Below, one piece after another: positions 31,101-40,934 of a DNA stretch of 64,000 nt. Made by a program: the position numbers and the translations under genes. Position 1 is the stretch's first letter, and each line of letters starts with the position of its first letter. Where the stretch lies: positions 2,170,001 through 2,234,000 of the forward strand of contig NZ_JBGEDP010000001.1 in NCBI RefSeq assembly GCF_041206865.1, in the 5' to 3' direction. This stretch comes from Mycobacterium sp. HUMS_12744610 (GTDB lineage: Bacteria > Actinomycetota > Actinomycetes > Mycobacteriales > Mycobacteriaceae). The notes beneath the pieces are model-generated. The model was not told the origin of the DNA and searched no databases. It worked only from the letters and a program-made list of their open reading frames with translations.

Positions 31101-32219
31101 CTAGAGCCGGGCCAGGTCGTACTCGCCGAGGTGGTCGATCAGGTTGTGCAGGTGGTCGCCCGAGGTGCCCAGGGTGTGCTCGATCGCGGTGAGCCGCGCC
31201 GCATAGTGGGCTATCGGGTATTCCGCGGTCACGCCGATGCCGCCGTGCATCTGGATCGACTCCTGCGCGACGTGCCGGCCCGAGCGGCCGATCTGCAGTT
31301 TGGCCCGCGAGGCGATGACCGGGTCGAGGTTGCCGTCCGCGATCGACATGGCGGCGTACAGGCTCATGCTGCGGGCCAGTTCCAGCGAGACGTACATGTC
31401 GGCGGCGCGCTGGGTCAGCGCCTGGAACTTGCTGAGCGTGACGCCGAACTGCTTGCGGGTCGTGAGGTAGTCGGTGGTCAGCCGCAGCGCTTCGTCCATC
31501 GCGCCGACCGCCTCGGCGCACAACCCCGACTGGATGCGGATGACGGCGTCACGGATGGCGCCCGACGCGTCGGCTGCTTCGCCCAGGGGTGCGGCGGGCG
31601 CCGAATCGAGGTCGAGCTGCGCGCCGCGCTGTCCGTCGAAGGTGCGATAGGGGTGACGGGTCACCGAGGTGTTTTCCGAGGCCGCGTCGACCAGGAACAG
31701 CCCGGTGCCACCGTCCGGCAGCGCGGCGCTGACCACCAAGGTCTCGGCGCAGTCGCCGGCGAGCACCGGATTCTTCCGGCCGCTGAGTGTCCACGAACCA
31801 CCTTGCCGCTCAGCCTTGGTGCTCACGCCGGCCGACGGTGTGCGGTGACCCGGCTCGAGATGGGCGAAGGCGAGCAACCGTTGTCCGGCGGCGACGTCGT
31901 CGAGCAGTTGCCGCTGCTCCTGGCTGCCCAGCGCGGCGATCAGCGCGCCGGGCCCCAGCGCGGCGTGCAGGACCGGTTCCGGGGCGAGCCGGCGCCCGAT
32001 TTCGTTGAGCACCACCATGACCTCGATCTGGCCGGCCTCCTCGGGATCGAACCCGAGGCCGAGGATCCCGGTGTCGGCCAGCTGACTCCAGACCTCGCGG
32101 CTCCAGCCGAGATCGGTGCCGACGACCTTGTTGCGGCTTTCCGGGTCATAGGTGCGCGCCAGCAGGTCGCGGGTGGTGTCGCGGAGCAGTGACTGCTCGT
32201 CGCTCAGTTGAAAGTCCAT
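31101..32219 (-). CDS. Acyl-CoA dehydrogenase (FadE family), short type
   Basis: A 372-residue acyl-CoA dehydrogenase-fold protein starting MDFQLSDEQSLLRDTT. The C-terminal flavin-domain segment QMHGGIGVTAEYPIAHY is present; the central domain is more divergent than in the upstream neighbour. It follows another FadE by 24 bases on the same strand. In actinobacteria such adjacent unequal pairs often form alpha2-beta2 enzymes in which only one subunit binds FAD properly (as in steroid side-chain oxidation), so this may be the partner subunit. The ribosome binding site GTGAGG stands before the ATG. The substrate is unknown. Confidence 0.8.
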   Translation of the reverse strand: MDFQLSDEQSLLRDTTRDLLARTYDPESRNKVVGTDLGWSREVWSQLADTGILGLGFDPEEAGQIEVMVVLNEIGRRLAPEPVLHAALGPGALIAALGSQEQRQLLDDVAAGQRLLAFAHLEPGHRTPSAGVSTKAERQGGSWTLSGRKNPVLAGDCAETLVVSAALPDGGTGLFLVDAASENTSVTRHPYRTFDGQRGAQLDLDSAPAAPLGEAADASGAIRDAVIRIQSGLCAEAVGAMDEALRLTTDYLTTRKQFGVTLSKFQALTQRAADMYVSLELARSMSLYAAMSIADGNLDPVIASRAKLQIGRSGRHVAQESIQMHGGIGVTAEYPIAHYAARLTAIEHTLGTSGDHLHNLIDHLGEYDLARL

Positions 32220-32243
32220 GGTTGCCTCACAATCCCAAAACGT

Positions 32244-33404
32244 TCACAGGCCGAGAATGGTGGATGCGATGATGTTGCGCTGCACTTCGCTGCTGCCGCC
32301 GTAGATCGACGTCTTGCGGTAGTTGAGGTAGTGCGGCGCACTGCCTTGGGCCCAGGACGGCGAGGCAATGTCTTCCCCGTTGGCCGGCAGCGCGTCGGCC
32401 CCGGCCACCTCGACGAGCAATTCGGTGGCCAGTTGCTGCAACTGGCTGCCGCGCAGCTTGAGCACCGACGACGCCGGGTTGGGCTTGCCGCCGGAGGAGT
32501 CCGACACCACCCGCGCCTGCGTGAGTTCCAGTGCGAGCACCTCGTTTTCGGCCTCTGCCAGCCGGGCCGCGAACAGCGGGTCATCGAGCACCCCCGTTTC
32601 CGCGGCGCATTTCTTCACCTCGGCGAGGCGCACTTTGGTGCGCCCGACTCCGGCGATGCCGGTGCGCTCGTTGCCGAGCAGGAATTTCGCGTAGGTCCAG
32701 CCCTGGTTCTCTTCTCCGACAAGCTGGTTGGCCGGAACGCGGACGTCTTCGAAGAAGACCTCGTTGATCTCCTGGCCGCCGTCGATGGTCTTGATCGGCC
32801 GCAGGGTGATGCCCGGGCTCTTCATGTCGAAGAGCAGGAACGAGATACCGGCCTGGCGTTTGGGAGCCTGCGGGTCGGTCCGCACCAGGCAGAAGATCCA
32901 GTCCGCGTACTGGCCGAGAGTCGTCCAGGTCTTCTGGCCGTTGACGACGTAGCTGTCGCCGTCCCGGACCGCGGTCGTGCGCAGCGACGCCAGGTCCGAA
33001 CCGGCCTCGGGCTCGGAGAAACCCTGGCACCACCAGATGTCGAGGCTGGCCGTCGGCGGCAGAAACCGCTTCTTGATCTCCTCGGAACCGAATTCGGCGA
33101 TCACCGGGCCCACCATCTTGGTGTTGAAGTTGAGCGGCTCCGGGACGCTCGCCAACTGCATCTCGTCGGCCCAGATCTGGTGCTGGGTGGGAGTCCAGTC
33201 CTTGCCGCCCCACTCGACCGGCCAGTTCGGCACCGCCAGACCGTGCTCGTGCAGGATCTTGTGGCTGGTCACGATGTCCTCGCGGCGGGCCGACGCCGCG
33301 CCCGCACGCCCCCGCTCACGCAACTCCTGCGGGATCTTCGTCGTGTAGAACGTGCGAAGTTCGTCGCGGAACGCGGCTTCCTCCGGTGTCAGCGCCAATT
33401 GCAT
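32244..33404 (-). CDS. Acyl-CoA dehydrogenase (FadE family)
   Basis: A 386-residue FAD enzyme that forms the 2,3-double bond of an acyl-CoA and passes electrons to an electron-transfer flavoprotein. Family features are WWCQGFSEPEAGSDLASL (flavin/substrate segment), TWTTLGQYADWIF and the C-terminal YGGSSEVQRNIIA. The ATG at 33404 has a strong AGGAGG eight bases upstream. It is the first gene of a three-gene unit with a second FadE and a PPOX-type protein, and reads away from comEA. The neighbourhood suggests lipid or sterol-like acyl-CoA breakdown, but no specific substrate can be named. Confidence 0.87.
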   Translation of the reverse strand: MQLALTPEEAAFRDELRTFYTTKIPQELRERGRAGAASARREDIVTSHKILHEHGLAVPNWPVEWGGKDWTPTQHQIWADEMQLASVPEPLNFNTKMVGPVIAEFGSEEIKKRFLPPTASLDIWWCQGFSEPEAGSDLASLRTTAVRDGDSYVVNGQKTWTTLGQYADWIFCLVRTDPQAPKRQAGISFLLFDMKSPGITLRPIKTIDGGQEINEVFFEDVRVPANQLVGEENQGWTYAKFLLGNERTGIAGVGRTKVRLAEVKKCAAETGVLDDPLFAARLAEAENEVLALELTQARVVSDSSGGKPNPASSVLKLRGSQLQQLATELLVEVAGADALPANGEDIASPSWAQGSAPHYLNYRKTSIYGGSSEVQRNIIASTILGL

Positions 33405-33595
33405 GGCGGCCTCCTGTCGTTTCGGGAACGCGGCGACCCGCTGCCAGGGAGTTTCCGGTTCGCGGGGGTCGCTCGGCTTACATCTTGACCCATCCGTCGG
33501 GGGCGTTGTACACAGCCTCGGGTTAATCCACAGACGGGGCCGCCGACGCCGTTGTGCGCGGCCGTCGCGGCGGCCGGCGCGCCTACTTTCGGCGC

Positions 33596-34423
33596 ATGCG
33601 CACAGATCTTCCCGCCGAGCGACTGCACCGACGACTCGCCGCCGACCCCTCCGCCGATTCCGGGGACGGGGCCGACGAGGACCAGAGTTCGCTGCTACCG
33701 CGGTGGCTTCCCGAGGCGTCGCCGGGTCCGAGCTGGGTGGCCAGGGTGCGTGCCGATCCGGGCAGGGCCGGTGCTATCGCGTTGGCGGTCGTGGCGGCGC
33801 TGGCCGTGCTGGTCACCGTGTTCACGTTGGTGCGCGACCGGCCCGCACCGGTGATGTCGGCCAAGCTTCCCCCGGTGGAGAAGGCGTCGTCGGCAAGTCC
33901 CCGTTCGTCGGCAAGCCCGGGCGCCGGCGGGCCGGCCGACGGTGACCACCCGGTGGTGGTCAGCGTGGTCGGGCTGGTGCACACCCCCGGCTTGGTCACC
34001 CTGGCACCGGGCGCGCGTATCGCCGACGCGCTGCAGGCCGCCGGTGGTGCGGTGGCGGGCGCCGACACGATCGGGCTGAACATGGCCCGCCCGCTCGGCG
34101 ACGGCGAACAGATCGTGGTCGGGCTCGCGCCGGCGCCGGGTCGGCCGGCGGCGCTGGGCAGCTCGGTGGCCTCCGGCCCGGCCCCGGCCCCGGCCACGGG
34201 GGCGCCGGCATCGGGGCCGGCGAAGCCGGGTCAGGTGCTCGACCTCAACGCCGCAACCGTGGAACAGCTGGACACCCTCCCGGGGGTCGGGCCGATCACC
34301 GCCGCCGCGATCGTGGCCTGGCGGCAGGCCAACGGCAAGTTCACCAGCGTCGACCAGCTCGCCGACGTCGACGGCATCGGCCCGGCACGGCTGGAGAAGC
34401 TGCGTGCCCTCGTCCGCGTCTGA
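33596..34423 (+). CDS. comEA: ComEA-like DNA-binding membrane protein
   Basis: A 275-residue protein with a cytoplasmic N-terminus, one membrane segment (about residues 60-80, AGAIALAVVAALAVLVTVF), a SLBB-like domain (VVVSVVGLVHTPGLV) and a C-terminal double helix-hairpin-helix DNA-binding domain (LDLNAATVEQLDTLPGVGP). In naturally competent bacteria ComEA binds incoming DNA outside the membrane; the role in mycobacteria is unproven. ATG 33596 is preferred over an earlier in-frame start that would add 14 arginine-rich residues. It overlaps comEC by 20 bases, matching Rv2415c-Rv2414c. Confidence 0.88.
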   Translation: MRTDLPAERLHRRLAADPSADSGDGADEDQSSLLPRWLPEASPGPSWVARVRADPGRAGAIALAVVAALAVLVTVFTLVRDRPAPVMSAKLPPVEKASSASPRSSASPGAGGPADGDHPVVVSVVGLVHTPGLVTLAPGARIADALQAAGGAVAGADTIGLNMARPLGDGEQIVVGLAPAPGRPAALGSSVASGPAPAPATGAPASGPAKPGQVLDLNAATVEQLDTLPGVGPITAAAIVAWRQANGKFTSVDQLADVDGIGPARLEKLRALVRV

Positions 34424-36035
34424 GGTACGCGGGCCCGGATTGCCCACCCCCGGCGGCACGGCGCCGGCGCGGTTCGACGTCCGCCTGGTGCCGGCCGCGC
34501 TTACCGGTTGGGTGGTGACCGCCGCGGGGATCGTGTGGCCGGTGGGGCGGGCGCTGGCGTGGTGCGGCGTCGTGCTGCTGGCGGCCTCGGGCGCGTTGGC
34601 TTGCTACGCGGCGGGCCGTTCCGGCGCGCATCCGCGGCTGCGGGCGTTCAGCACCGGACTGCTCGCCGTCGCGGTCGTGGGCACCGGATTCGGCTTCGCG
34701 ATCGCCCTGCGCTGCGACGCGCTGGCGCGCCATCCGATTGCCGCCGCGTTCGGGACGGCCGCCCCGGTGACGGTCACCCCCACCGAGAGCCCGGTGCCGC
34801 TCGGGAGTGCACGGCTGATGTTCCGTGCCGACCTCGTGCGCGTGCGGGCCGACGACATGTCGGGCCGCGTGGTCGTTTTCGCCCGGACCTCCGAGTTCGG
34901 TGAGGTAATGGTGGGCCAACCGGTGCGGTTCACCGCCCGCATCGGCCGGCCGGGCCGCCACGACTTGACCGTCGCCGTGCTCAACGCCTCGGGCCGGCCG
35001 ACCGTGGGCACCGCCGGTGCGGTGCAGCGGGCGGCTCACACCGTGCGAATGCGCTTCGCCGCCGCCGCCCGCGACGCGCTGCCCGCCGCCCAGGGGGCGA
35101 TGCTGCCTGCCCTTGTCCTCGGCGACACCTCGGCGGTGACCGCCGAGATCGGCCGCCAATTCCGGGCGGCGGGAATGACGCATCTGACGGCGGTGTCCGG
35201 GGCCAACGTCACCATCGTGTGCGCGGCGGTGCTGTTCTCGGCGCGGCTGCTCGGGCCACGCGCGGCCGTCACGCTTGCCGCGGTGGCGCTGGTCGCGTTC
35301 GTCATCGTCGTGCAGCCGACGGCGAGTGTGCTGCGGGCGGCGGTGATGGGGGCGATCACGTTGGCGGGCATGCTGTCGTCGCGCCGGCGGCAGGCGGTCC
35401 CGGCCCTGGCTGCCACGGTGCTGGTGCTGGTGGCTCTCGCTCCCCAGCTGGCGGTCGACGTCGGGTTCGCGCTGTCGGTGCTGGCGACCGCCGCGCTGGT
35501 GGTGATCGCGCCGGCCTGGTCGCGGCGCCTGGTCGCCGGAGGCTGGCCCCGGCCGGCGGCGGACGCGTTCGCCGTCGCCTGGGCCGCCCACGCGGTGACG
35601 GCCCCGCTGGTGGCCGGGATCTCGGGCCGGGTCAGCCTGGTGGCCGCCGCGGCCAACCTCGTGGTGGCCCCGGTGATCGCCCCGATCACCGTGCTGGGCA
35701 CCGCCGGGGCCGTGCTCGACCCGCTGTGGCCGGCCGGTGCGCGGCTGCTGATCCGGTTCACCGGACCCGAGCTGTGGTGGGTCCTGGGTGTCGCGCGGTG
35801 GGCGGCCGCGGTGCCCGCGGCCACCGTGCCCGTGCCGGCCGGCGCGGCGGGGGTGCTGGTGGTCGGCGGTGCCACGGCGATGCTGGCGGTCTCGGTCGTG
35901 CTGCTGGGGAAGCGGCGCCGCTTTCGCGTGGCGGCCGGATACGCCGGCGGGCTTCTCGTGCTGTGCCTGCTGGCCTGGTCGCTGTCGGGACTGGTCGGTC
36001 GCTGGTCACAATCCCGTGACACCATCGTGGGGTGA
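34404..36035 (+). CDS. comEC: ComEC/Rec2 family membrane protein, without metallo-beta-lactamase domain
   Basis: A 543-residue polytopic membrane protein with the ComEC competence domain ([32 protein letters not shown]) and about ten hydrophobic segments. In Bacillus, ComEC forms the channel for single-stranded DNA uptake. This protein ends after the membrane part and lacks the C-terminal beta-lactamase-like nuclease domain, as is usual for mycobacterial versions. It overlaps comEA at the front and holA at the end (GTGA). Confidence 0.88.
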   Translation: MPSSASEVRGPGLPTPGGTAPARFDVRLVPAALTGWVVTAAGIVWPVGRALAWCGVVLLAASGALACYAAGRSGAHPRLRAFSTGLLAVAVVGTGFGFAIALRCDALARHPIAAAFGTAAPVTVTPTESPVPLGSARLMFRADLVRVRADDMSGRVVVFARTSEFGEVMVGQPVRFTARIGRPGRHDLTVAVLNASGRPTVGTAGAVQRAAHTVRMRFAAAARDALPAAQGAMLPALVLGDTSAVTAEIGRQFRAAGMTHLTAVSGANVTIVCAAVLFSARLLGPRAAVTLAAVALVAFVIVVQPTASVLRAAVMGAITLAGMLSSRRRQAVPALAATVLVLVALAPQLAVDVGFALSVLATAALVVIAPAWSRRLVAGGWPRPAADAFAVAWAAHAVTAPLVAGISGRVSLVAAAANLVVAPVIAPITVLGTAGAVLDPLWPAGARLLIRFTGPELWWVLGVARWAAAVPAATVPVPAGAAGVLVVGGATAMLAVSVVLLGKRRRFRVAAGYAGGLLVLCLLAWSLSGLVGRWSQSRDTIVG

Positions 36036-36991
36036 GCGAGGTTTCGGCGTTGCACCTGGTCCTGGGAGAAGAGGATCTGCTGGTCGAGCGGGCCGTGGCC
36101 GACGTGCTGCGGGCGGCGCGCAAATGGGCGGGCACGAACGACGTTCCGGTCAACCGGATGCGGGCCGGCGAGGTCAGTACCTACGAGCTCGCCGAGCTGC
36201 TGAGCCCGTCCCTGTTCGCCGACGAGCGCATCGTCGTGCTCGAGGCCGCCGCCGAAGCGGGCAAGGAAGCGGTCGGGGTGATCGCCTCGGCGGCCGCCGA
36301 CCTCCCGCCGGGCACCGTGCTGGTGGTGGTGCATTCCGGCGGGGGGCGCGCCAAGGCGCTGGCCAAGGACCTGCAGTCGCTCGGTGCCGAGGTGCATCCG
36401 TGCGCGCGGATCACCAAGGCCGCCGAACGCGTCGACTTCGTCCGCAAGGAGTTCCGTGCCTTGCGCGCCAAGGTCGACGAACGTACGGTGACCGCGCTGC
36501 TGGACGCGGTCGGCTCCGATCTCCGCGAACTGGCCTCGGCCTGCTCGCAGCTGGTCGCCGACACCGGCGGGGCCGTCGACGCCGCCGCGGTGCGGCGCTA
36601 CCACAGCGGCAAGGCCGAGGTGAAGGGCTTCGACATCGCCGACAAGGCCGTGGCCGGGGACGTCGCGGGCGCCGCCGAGGCGCTGCGGTGGGCGATGATG
36701 CGGGGTGAGCCGCTGGTGGTGCTCGCCGACGCGCTGGCCGAAGCCGTGCATGCGATCGGCCGGGTCGGGCCGCTGTCGGGCGATCCCTACCGTTTGGCGG
36801 CGGAGCTGGGGATGCCGCCCTGGCGGGTGCAGAAGGCACAGAAACAGGCTCGGCGCTGGTCGCGAGACTCGGTGGCCACCGCGATGAAGGTGGTGGCGGC
36901 GCTCAACGCCGACGTGAAGGGGGCCGCCGCGGACGCTGACTACGCGCTGGAATCAGCGGTCCGGCGGGTCGCCGAGCTGGTGGCCGACTGA
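36032..36991 (+). CDS. holA: DNA polymerase III delta subunit
   Basis: A 319-residue clamp-loader subunit that opens the beta sliding clamp and joins gamma/tau and delta-prime in DNA replication. The N-terminal segment [20 protein letters not shown] and the [21 protein letters not shown] region are typical of the family. GTG 36032 overlaps the comEC stop. The same comEA-comEC-holA order occurs in M. tuberculosis and many other bacteria. The convergent rpsT ends 46 bases away. Confidence 0.92.
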   Translation: MSEVSALHLVLGEEDLLVERAVADVLRAARKWAGTNDVPVNRMRAGEVSTYELAELLSPSLFADERIVVLEAAAEAGKEAVGVIASAAADLPPGTVLVVVHSGGGRAKALAKDLQSLGAEVHPCARITKAAERVDFVRKEFRALRAKVDERTVTALLDAVGSDLRELASACSQLVADTGGAVDAAAVRRYHSGKAEVKGFDIADKAVAGDVAGAAEALRWAMMRGEPLVVLADALAEAVHAIGRVGPLSGDPYRLAAELGMPPWRVQKAQKQARRWSRDSVATAMKVVAALNADVKGAAADADYALESAVRRVAELVAD

Positions 36992-37037
36992 GGCCGGTGC
37001 AGGGGGCAGTGACCCTCAGATGGCCCCCAGATGGCCC

Positions 37038-37298
37038 TCAGATCTTGTTGAGGGCGCGGGCCAGCGCCGACTTCCGGTTGGCCGCCTGGTTCTTGTGAAT
37101 CACGCCCTTGCTGGCCGCCTTGTCCAGCTTGCGGTTGGTCGCGACGAGCAACTCGGCGGCCTTGTCCTTGTCGCCGTTGTGGGCGGCCTCACGGAACGCG
37201 CGGACAGCGGTACGCAGCGAGGACTTCACCGACTTGTTACGCAGTCGGGCGCGCTCGTTCGTGCGGTTGCGCTTCTGCTGCGACTTGATGTTGGCCAC
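37038..37298 (-). CDS. rpsT: 30S ribosomal protein S20 (bS20)
   Basis: An 86-residue, lysine/arginine-rich protein that binds 16S rRNA in the 30S subunit. It begins [18 protein letters not shown] after the GTG at 37298, the conserved family N-terminus; an upstream in-frame start would add 15 non-conserved residues. AAGGAAACTC precedes the start. The gene reads opposite to its neighbours, convergent with holA and divergent from the ATP-grasp gene, as in M. tuberculosis (Rv2412). Confidence 0.95.
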   Translation of the reverse strand: MANIKSQQKRNRTNERARLRNKSVKSSLRTAVRAFREAAHNGDKDKAAELLVATNRKLDKAASKGVIHKNQAANRKSALARALNKI

Positions 37299-37449
37299 GC
37301 CTGAGTTTCCTTCTTTGATTCGGTGGTTGCTTGGGACCGGCATCCGATATCCCCGACAGCGACTGCCCAGGTTATCAGTCGGTTACGTTTTTTCCCAAAA
37401 GGGGAACCCGTGGCCTGCCAGGACGTCGATTTGAGGCAGCATCTGAAAA

Positions 37450-39090
37450 GTGAGTTCCGCAAACCAGCTGGAGGAGACCGGACCCGGTCCGCGCGGACTG
37501 CGACGCGCCGAACACATTTTCGGCGGATACGACGCCTCCGACGCCTATTCGAAGGCGTTCGACGAGATGTTCGACGCCCAGGGGGCCGTCCGGGCCGCTT
37601 ACAAGGGCATCTACGCCGAGCTCGCACCCGCGGACGCCTCGGATCTGAAGGCCCGCGCCGAGGCGCTGGCCCGCGCGTTCATCGACCAGGGCATCACGTT
37701 CTCGCTGTCGGGTCAGGAGCGCCCCTTCCCCCTCGACCTGGTGCCGCGGGTGATCTCGGCGCCCGAGTGGAGTCGGCTCGAGCGCGGCATCATCCAGCGG
37801 GTCAAGGCCCTCGAGATGTACCTCGACGACATCTACGGGGACCAGGAAATCCTCAACGACGGCGTCATCCCGCGCAGTCTGATCACCTCCTGCGACCATT
37901 TCCACCGTCAGGCCGTGGGCATCAGCCCGCCCAACGGCGTGCGCATCCACGTCGCCGGCATCGACCTGATCCGCGACGAGCGGGGCACGTTCCGGGTGCT
38001 CGAGGACAACCTGCGTTCGCCTTCGGGTGTCTCGTATGTCATGGAGAACCGCCGCACCATGGCGCGCGTCTTTCCGAACCTGTTCGCCACCCATCGGGTG
38101 CGCGCCGTCGACGACTACGCCGCGCACCTGCTGCGCGCGCTGCGCAACTCCGCGGCCACCAACGAGGCGGATCCCACCGTCGTCGTCCTCACCCCCGGGG
38201 TCTACAACTCCGCCTATTTCGAGCATTCGTTGCTGGCCCGGCAGATGGGTGTCGAGCTGGTCGAGGGACGTGACCTGTTCTGCCGGGACAACCAGGTGTA
38301 CATGCGCACCACCGACGGGGAGCGTCAGGTCGACGTGATCTACCGGCGCATCGACGACGTGTTCCTCGACCCGCTGCAGTTCCGCGCCGACTCCGTGTTG
38401 GGGGTGGCCGGCCTGGTCAACGCCGCCCGCGCCGGCAACGTCGTCATCTCCAGCGCGATCGGCAACGGCGTCGGCGACGACAAGCTCGTCTACACCTATG
38501 TGCCGACCATGATCGAGTACTACCTGGGTGAGAAGCCGCTGCTGGCCAACGTCGAGACCTTCCGGTGCTGGCTGGACGAGGAACGCGACGAGGTGCTGGA
38601 CCGCATCGACGAGTTGGTGCTCAAGCCGGTCGAGGGGTCCGGCGGATACGGCATCGTGTTCGGTCCGGAGGCCTCCGCCAAGGAGTTGGCCGCCGTCGCC
38701 AGGAAGATCCGCGACGACCCGCGCGGCTGGATCGCCCAGCCGATGATGGAACTGTCCACCGTGCCGACCCAGGTGGACAACGCCCTGGCTCCCCGCTACG
38801 TCGACCTGCGGCCCTTCGCCGTCAACGACGGCGACGACGTGTGGGTGCTGCCGGGCGGCCTGACCCGGGTGGCTCTCATCGAGGGCTCGCGGGTGGTCAA
38901 CTCCAGCCAGGGCGGCGGCTCGAAGGACACCTGGGTGCTGGCGCCCCGCGCGTCGGGCGCCGACCGCGAGCTCGGCGCCGCCGGGGTGGTGCGCTCCCTG
39001 CCGGACCCGGCGCCCGACGGCCAGGCGAAGCGGAAACAGCGCCAGGCCGAGCAGCCGCAGCAGAAGCAACGTAGTGAAGCGATCCGCTGA
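37450..39090 (+). CDS. Circularly permuted ATP-grasp protein (Rv2411c-like)
   Basis: A 546-residue protein of the circularly permuted ATP-grasp type 2 family (DUF404/DUF407). Conserved features include [36 protein letters not shown] and [14 protein letters not shown]. It is encoded with an alpha-E protein and a transglutaminase-like protein, a trio found in many bacteria and thought to make and cut a peptide-like bond; the product is unknown. GTG 37450 fits the family N-terminus. The stop overlaps the next start by one base. A hydrophilic, Gln/Lys-rich tail (about the last 20 residues) is poorly conserved. Confidence 0.88.
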   Translation: MSSANQLEETGPGPRGLRRAEHIFGGYDASDAYSKAFDEMFDAQGAVRAAYKGIYAELAPADASDLKARAEALARAFIDQGITFSLSGQERPFPLDLVPRVISAPEWSRLERGIIQRVKALEMYLDDIYGDQEILNDGVIPRSLITSCDHFHRQAVGISPPNGVRIHVAGIDLIRDERGTFRVLEDNLRSPSGVSYVMENRRTMARVFPNLFATHRVRAVDDYAAHLLRALRNSAATNEADPTVVVLTPGVYNSAYFEHSLLARQMGVELVEGRDLFCRDNQVYMRTTDGERQVDVIYRRIDDVFLDPLQFRADSVLGVAGLVNAARAGNVVISSAIGNGVGDDKLVYTYVPTMIEYYLGEKPLLANVETFRCWLDEERDEVLDRIDELVLKPVEGSGGYGIVFGPEASAKELAAVARKIRDDPRGWIAQPMMELSTVPTQVDNALAPRYVDLRPFAVNDGDDVWVLPGGLTRVALIEGSRVVNSSQGGGSKDTWVLAPRASGADRELGAAGVVRSLPDPAPDGQAKRKQRQAEQPQQKQRSEAIR

Positions 39091-40067
39091 TGCTGGCCCG
39101 CAACGCCGAGGCGCTGTACTGGATCGGCCGGTACGTCGAGCGCGCCGACGACACCGCGCGGATCCTCGACGTCGCCCTGCACCAACTGCTGGAGGATTCC
39201 AGCGTCGACCCCGACCAGGCCTCGCGGGTGTTGCTGCGGGTGCTGGGGATCGAGCCTCCGGCCCACGACCTGGACGTGTGGTCGTTGACCGACCTGGTGG
39301 CCTACAGCAGCGACCTTTCCGGGGGATCCTCGATCGTCGACGCGGTCACGGCCGCGCGGGAAAACGCGAAGTCGGCGCGGGAAGTGACGTCCAGCGAGAT
39401 CTGGGAGTGCCTGAACACCACCTACCATGCCCTGCCCGAGCGGCAGCGTGCCGCCAAACGTCTTGGGCCGCACGAGTTTCTGTCCTTCATTGAGGGCCGG
39501 GCGGCGATGTTCGCCGGCTTGGCCGACTCGACGCTCTCCCGTGACGACGGGTACCGGTTCATGCTGTTGGGCCGCGCCATCGAGCGCGTCGACATGACGG
39601 TGCGGCTGTTGCTGTCGCGGGTCGGGGACAGCGCCTCCTCGCCGGCGTGGGTGACGTTGTTGCGCTCGGCGGGTGCGCACGACACCTACCTGCGCACCTA
39701 CCGCGGGGTGCTGGACGCGGGGCGAGTGGTCGAGTTCATGTTGCTGGACCGGCTGTTCCCGCGTTCGGTGTTCTACTCGCTGCGGCTGGCCGAGCACAAC
39801 CTCGAGGAATTGCTGCACAATCCGCAAAGCCGGGTCGGGGCGACCATCGAGCCGCAACGACTGCTCGGCCAGGCCCGCAGCGAGCTGGAGTTCGTGCAGC
39901 CCGGCGTGCTGCTCGAATCGTTGGATACGCGCCTGGCGAGCCTGCAGCGGACCTGCCACGACGTCGGGGAAGCGTTGGCGCTGCAGTACTTTCACATCAC
40001 CCCGTGGGTGGCGTGGTCGGATGCCGGCCACAACGGCCGGTTGGTCGGCAAGGCGGGGGAGCCCTGA
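39090..40067 (+). CDS. Alpha-E domain protein (Rv2410c-like)
   Basis: A 325-residue all-helical alpha-E protein (DUF403). It starts [28 protein letters not shown], the most conserved stretch of the family, and has repeated helical segments such as RFMLLGRAIERVDMTVRLLLSR. It stands between the ATP-grasp and transglutaminase-like genes with one-base overlaps (TGATG) on both sides, so the three are translated together. Its biochemical role is unknown; it is presumed to support the ATP-grasp partner. Confidence 0.88.
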   Translation: MLARNAEALYWIGRYVERADDTARILDVALHQLLEDSSVDPDQASRVLLRVLGIEPPAHDLDVWSLTDLVAYSSDLSGGSSIVDAVTAARENAKSAREVTSSEIWECLNTTYHALPERQRAAKRLGPHEFLSFIEGRAAMFAGLADSTLSRDDGYRFMLLGRAIERVDMTVRLLLSRVGDSASSPAWVTLLRSAGAHDTYLRTYRGVLDAGRVVEFMLLDRLFPRSVFYSLRLAEHNLEELLHNPQSRVGATIEPQRLLGQARSELEFVQPGVLLESLDTRLASLQRTCHDVGEALALQYFHITPWVAWSDAGHNGRLVGKAGEP

Positions 40068-40906
40068 TGTGGCGGATGCGGGTGGTGCACACCACGGGCT
40101 ACGCCTATCAAGCACCGGTGACCGCCTCCTACAACGAAGCCCGGCTGACGCCGCGGTCGAACGGCCGGCAGAACGTCATCCTCAACCGGGTCGAAACCAT
40201 CCCGGCCTCCCGGTCCTACCGCTATATCGACTACTGGGGTACCGCCGTCACGGCGTTCGACCTGCATGCGCCGCACGCCGACCTGACGGTGATGTCGTCC
40301 TCGATCGTGGAGACGGAGCCGCAGGAGCCGCCGGCCGGCGACGCCGGCTGGAGCGAATTGCGCTCCGAGGCCGTGATCGACCGGTTCGACGAGTTGCTCC
40401 GGCCGACCCCGCACACCCCGGCCAGCAAGCGCCTCGGGTCCGTGGGCAGGAAGATCGCGAAAGCTCACGCGCCCGTCGACGCCGTCGTCGCCGCCGCCGC
40501 GTGGGTGCGCGGCGCGCTGGACTACCTGCCGGGAGCCACCAGCGTGCATTCCTCGGGCCTGGACGCGTTGAGCGAGGGCCGGGGCGTTGGCCAGGACTTC
40601 GTGCACCTGTCGTTGATGCTGCTGCGCGGCATGGGAATTCCGGGACGCTACGTGTCGGGTTACCTGCACCCAAGGAGCGACGCCGTCGTCGGGGACACCG
40701 TGGACGGGCGCAGCCACGCCTGGATCGAGGCCTGGACCGGTAACTGGTGGAGCTATGACCCCACCAACGACTGCGGGATCAACGAGCAGTACGTCAGCGT
40801 GGGTGCCGGACGCGACTACACCGACGTCGCCCCGCTCAAAGGCATCTACTCCGGGGAGGGTGCCACCGACCTCGACGTCATCGTGGAGGTCACCCGCCTG
40901 GCTTGA
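40067..40906 (+). CDS. Transglutaminase-like protein with missing catalytic Cys (Rv2409c-like)
   Basis: A 279-residue protein with the bacterial transglutaminase N-terminal domain followed by the transglutaminase core, the same length as Rv2409c. The His and Asp of the triad are present (RSHAWIEAW and YDPTND). The nucleophile position, normally GVCxDxAH in this superfamily, reads GVGQDFVHL here: codon 175 (40589-40591) is GGC, so the cysteine is replaced by glycine. If the base is correct, the protein should lack cysteine protease or transglutaminase activity. The gene is otherwise intact and overlaps the alpha-E gene by one base. Confidence 0.87.
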   Translation: MWRMRVVHTTGYAYQAPVTASYNEARLTPRSNGRQNVILNRVETIPASRSYRYIDYWGTAVTAFDLHAPHADLTVMSSSIVETEPQEPPAGDAGWSELRSEAVIDRFDELLRPTPHTPASKRLGSVGRKIAKAHAPVDAVVAAAAWVRGALDYLPGATSVHSSGLDALSEGRGVGQDFVHLSLMLLRGMGIPGRYVSGYLHPRSDAVVGDTVDGRSHAWIEAWTGNWWSYDPTNDCGINEQYVSVGAGRDYTDVAPLKGIYSGEGATDLDVIVEVTRLA

Positions 40907-40934
40907 GGGCGATCCGGGTGCCGGCGCACGACGG

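Noticed and set aside
37008..37050. Short direct repeats of CAGATGGCCC at the holA/rpsT ends
   Set aside because: Only two or three imperfect copies over 30 bases; likely chance or minor slippage, no sign of a larger repeat or CRISPR.
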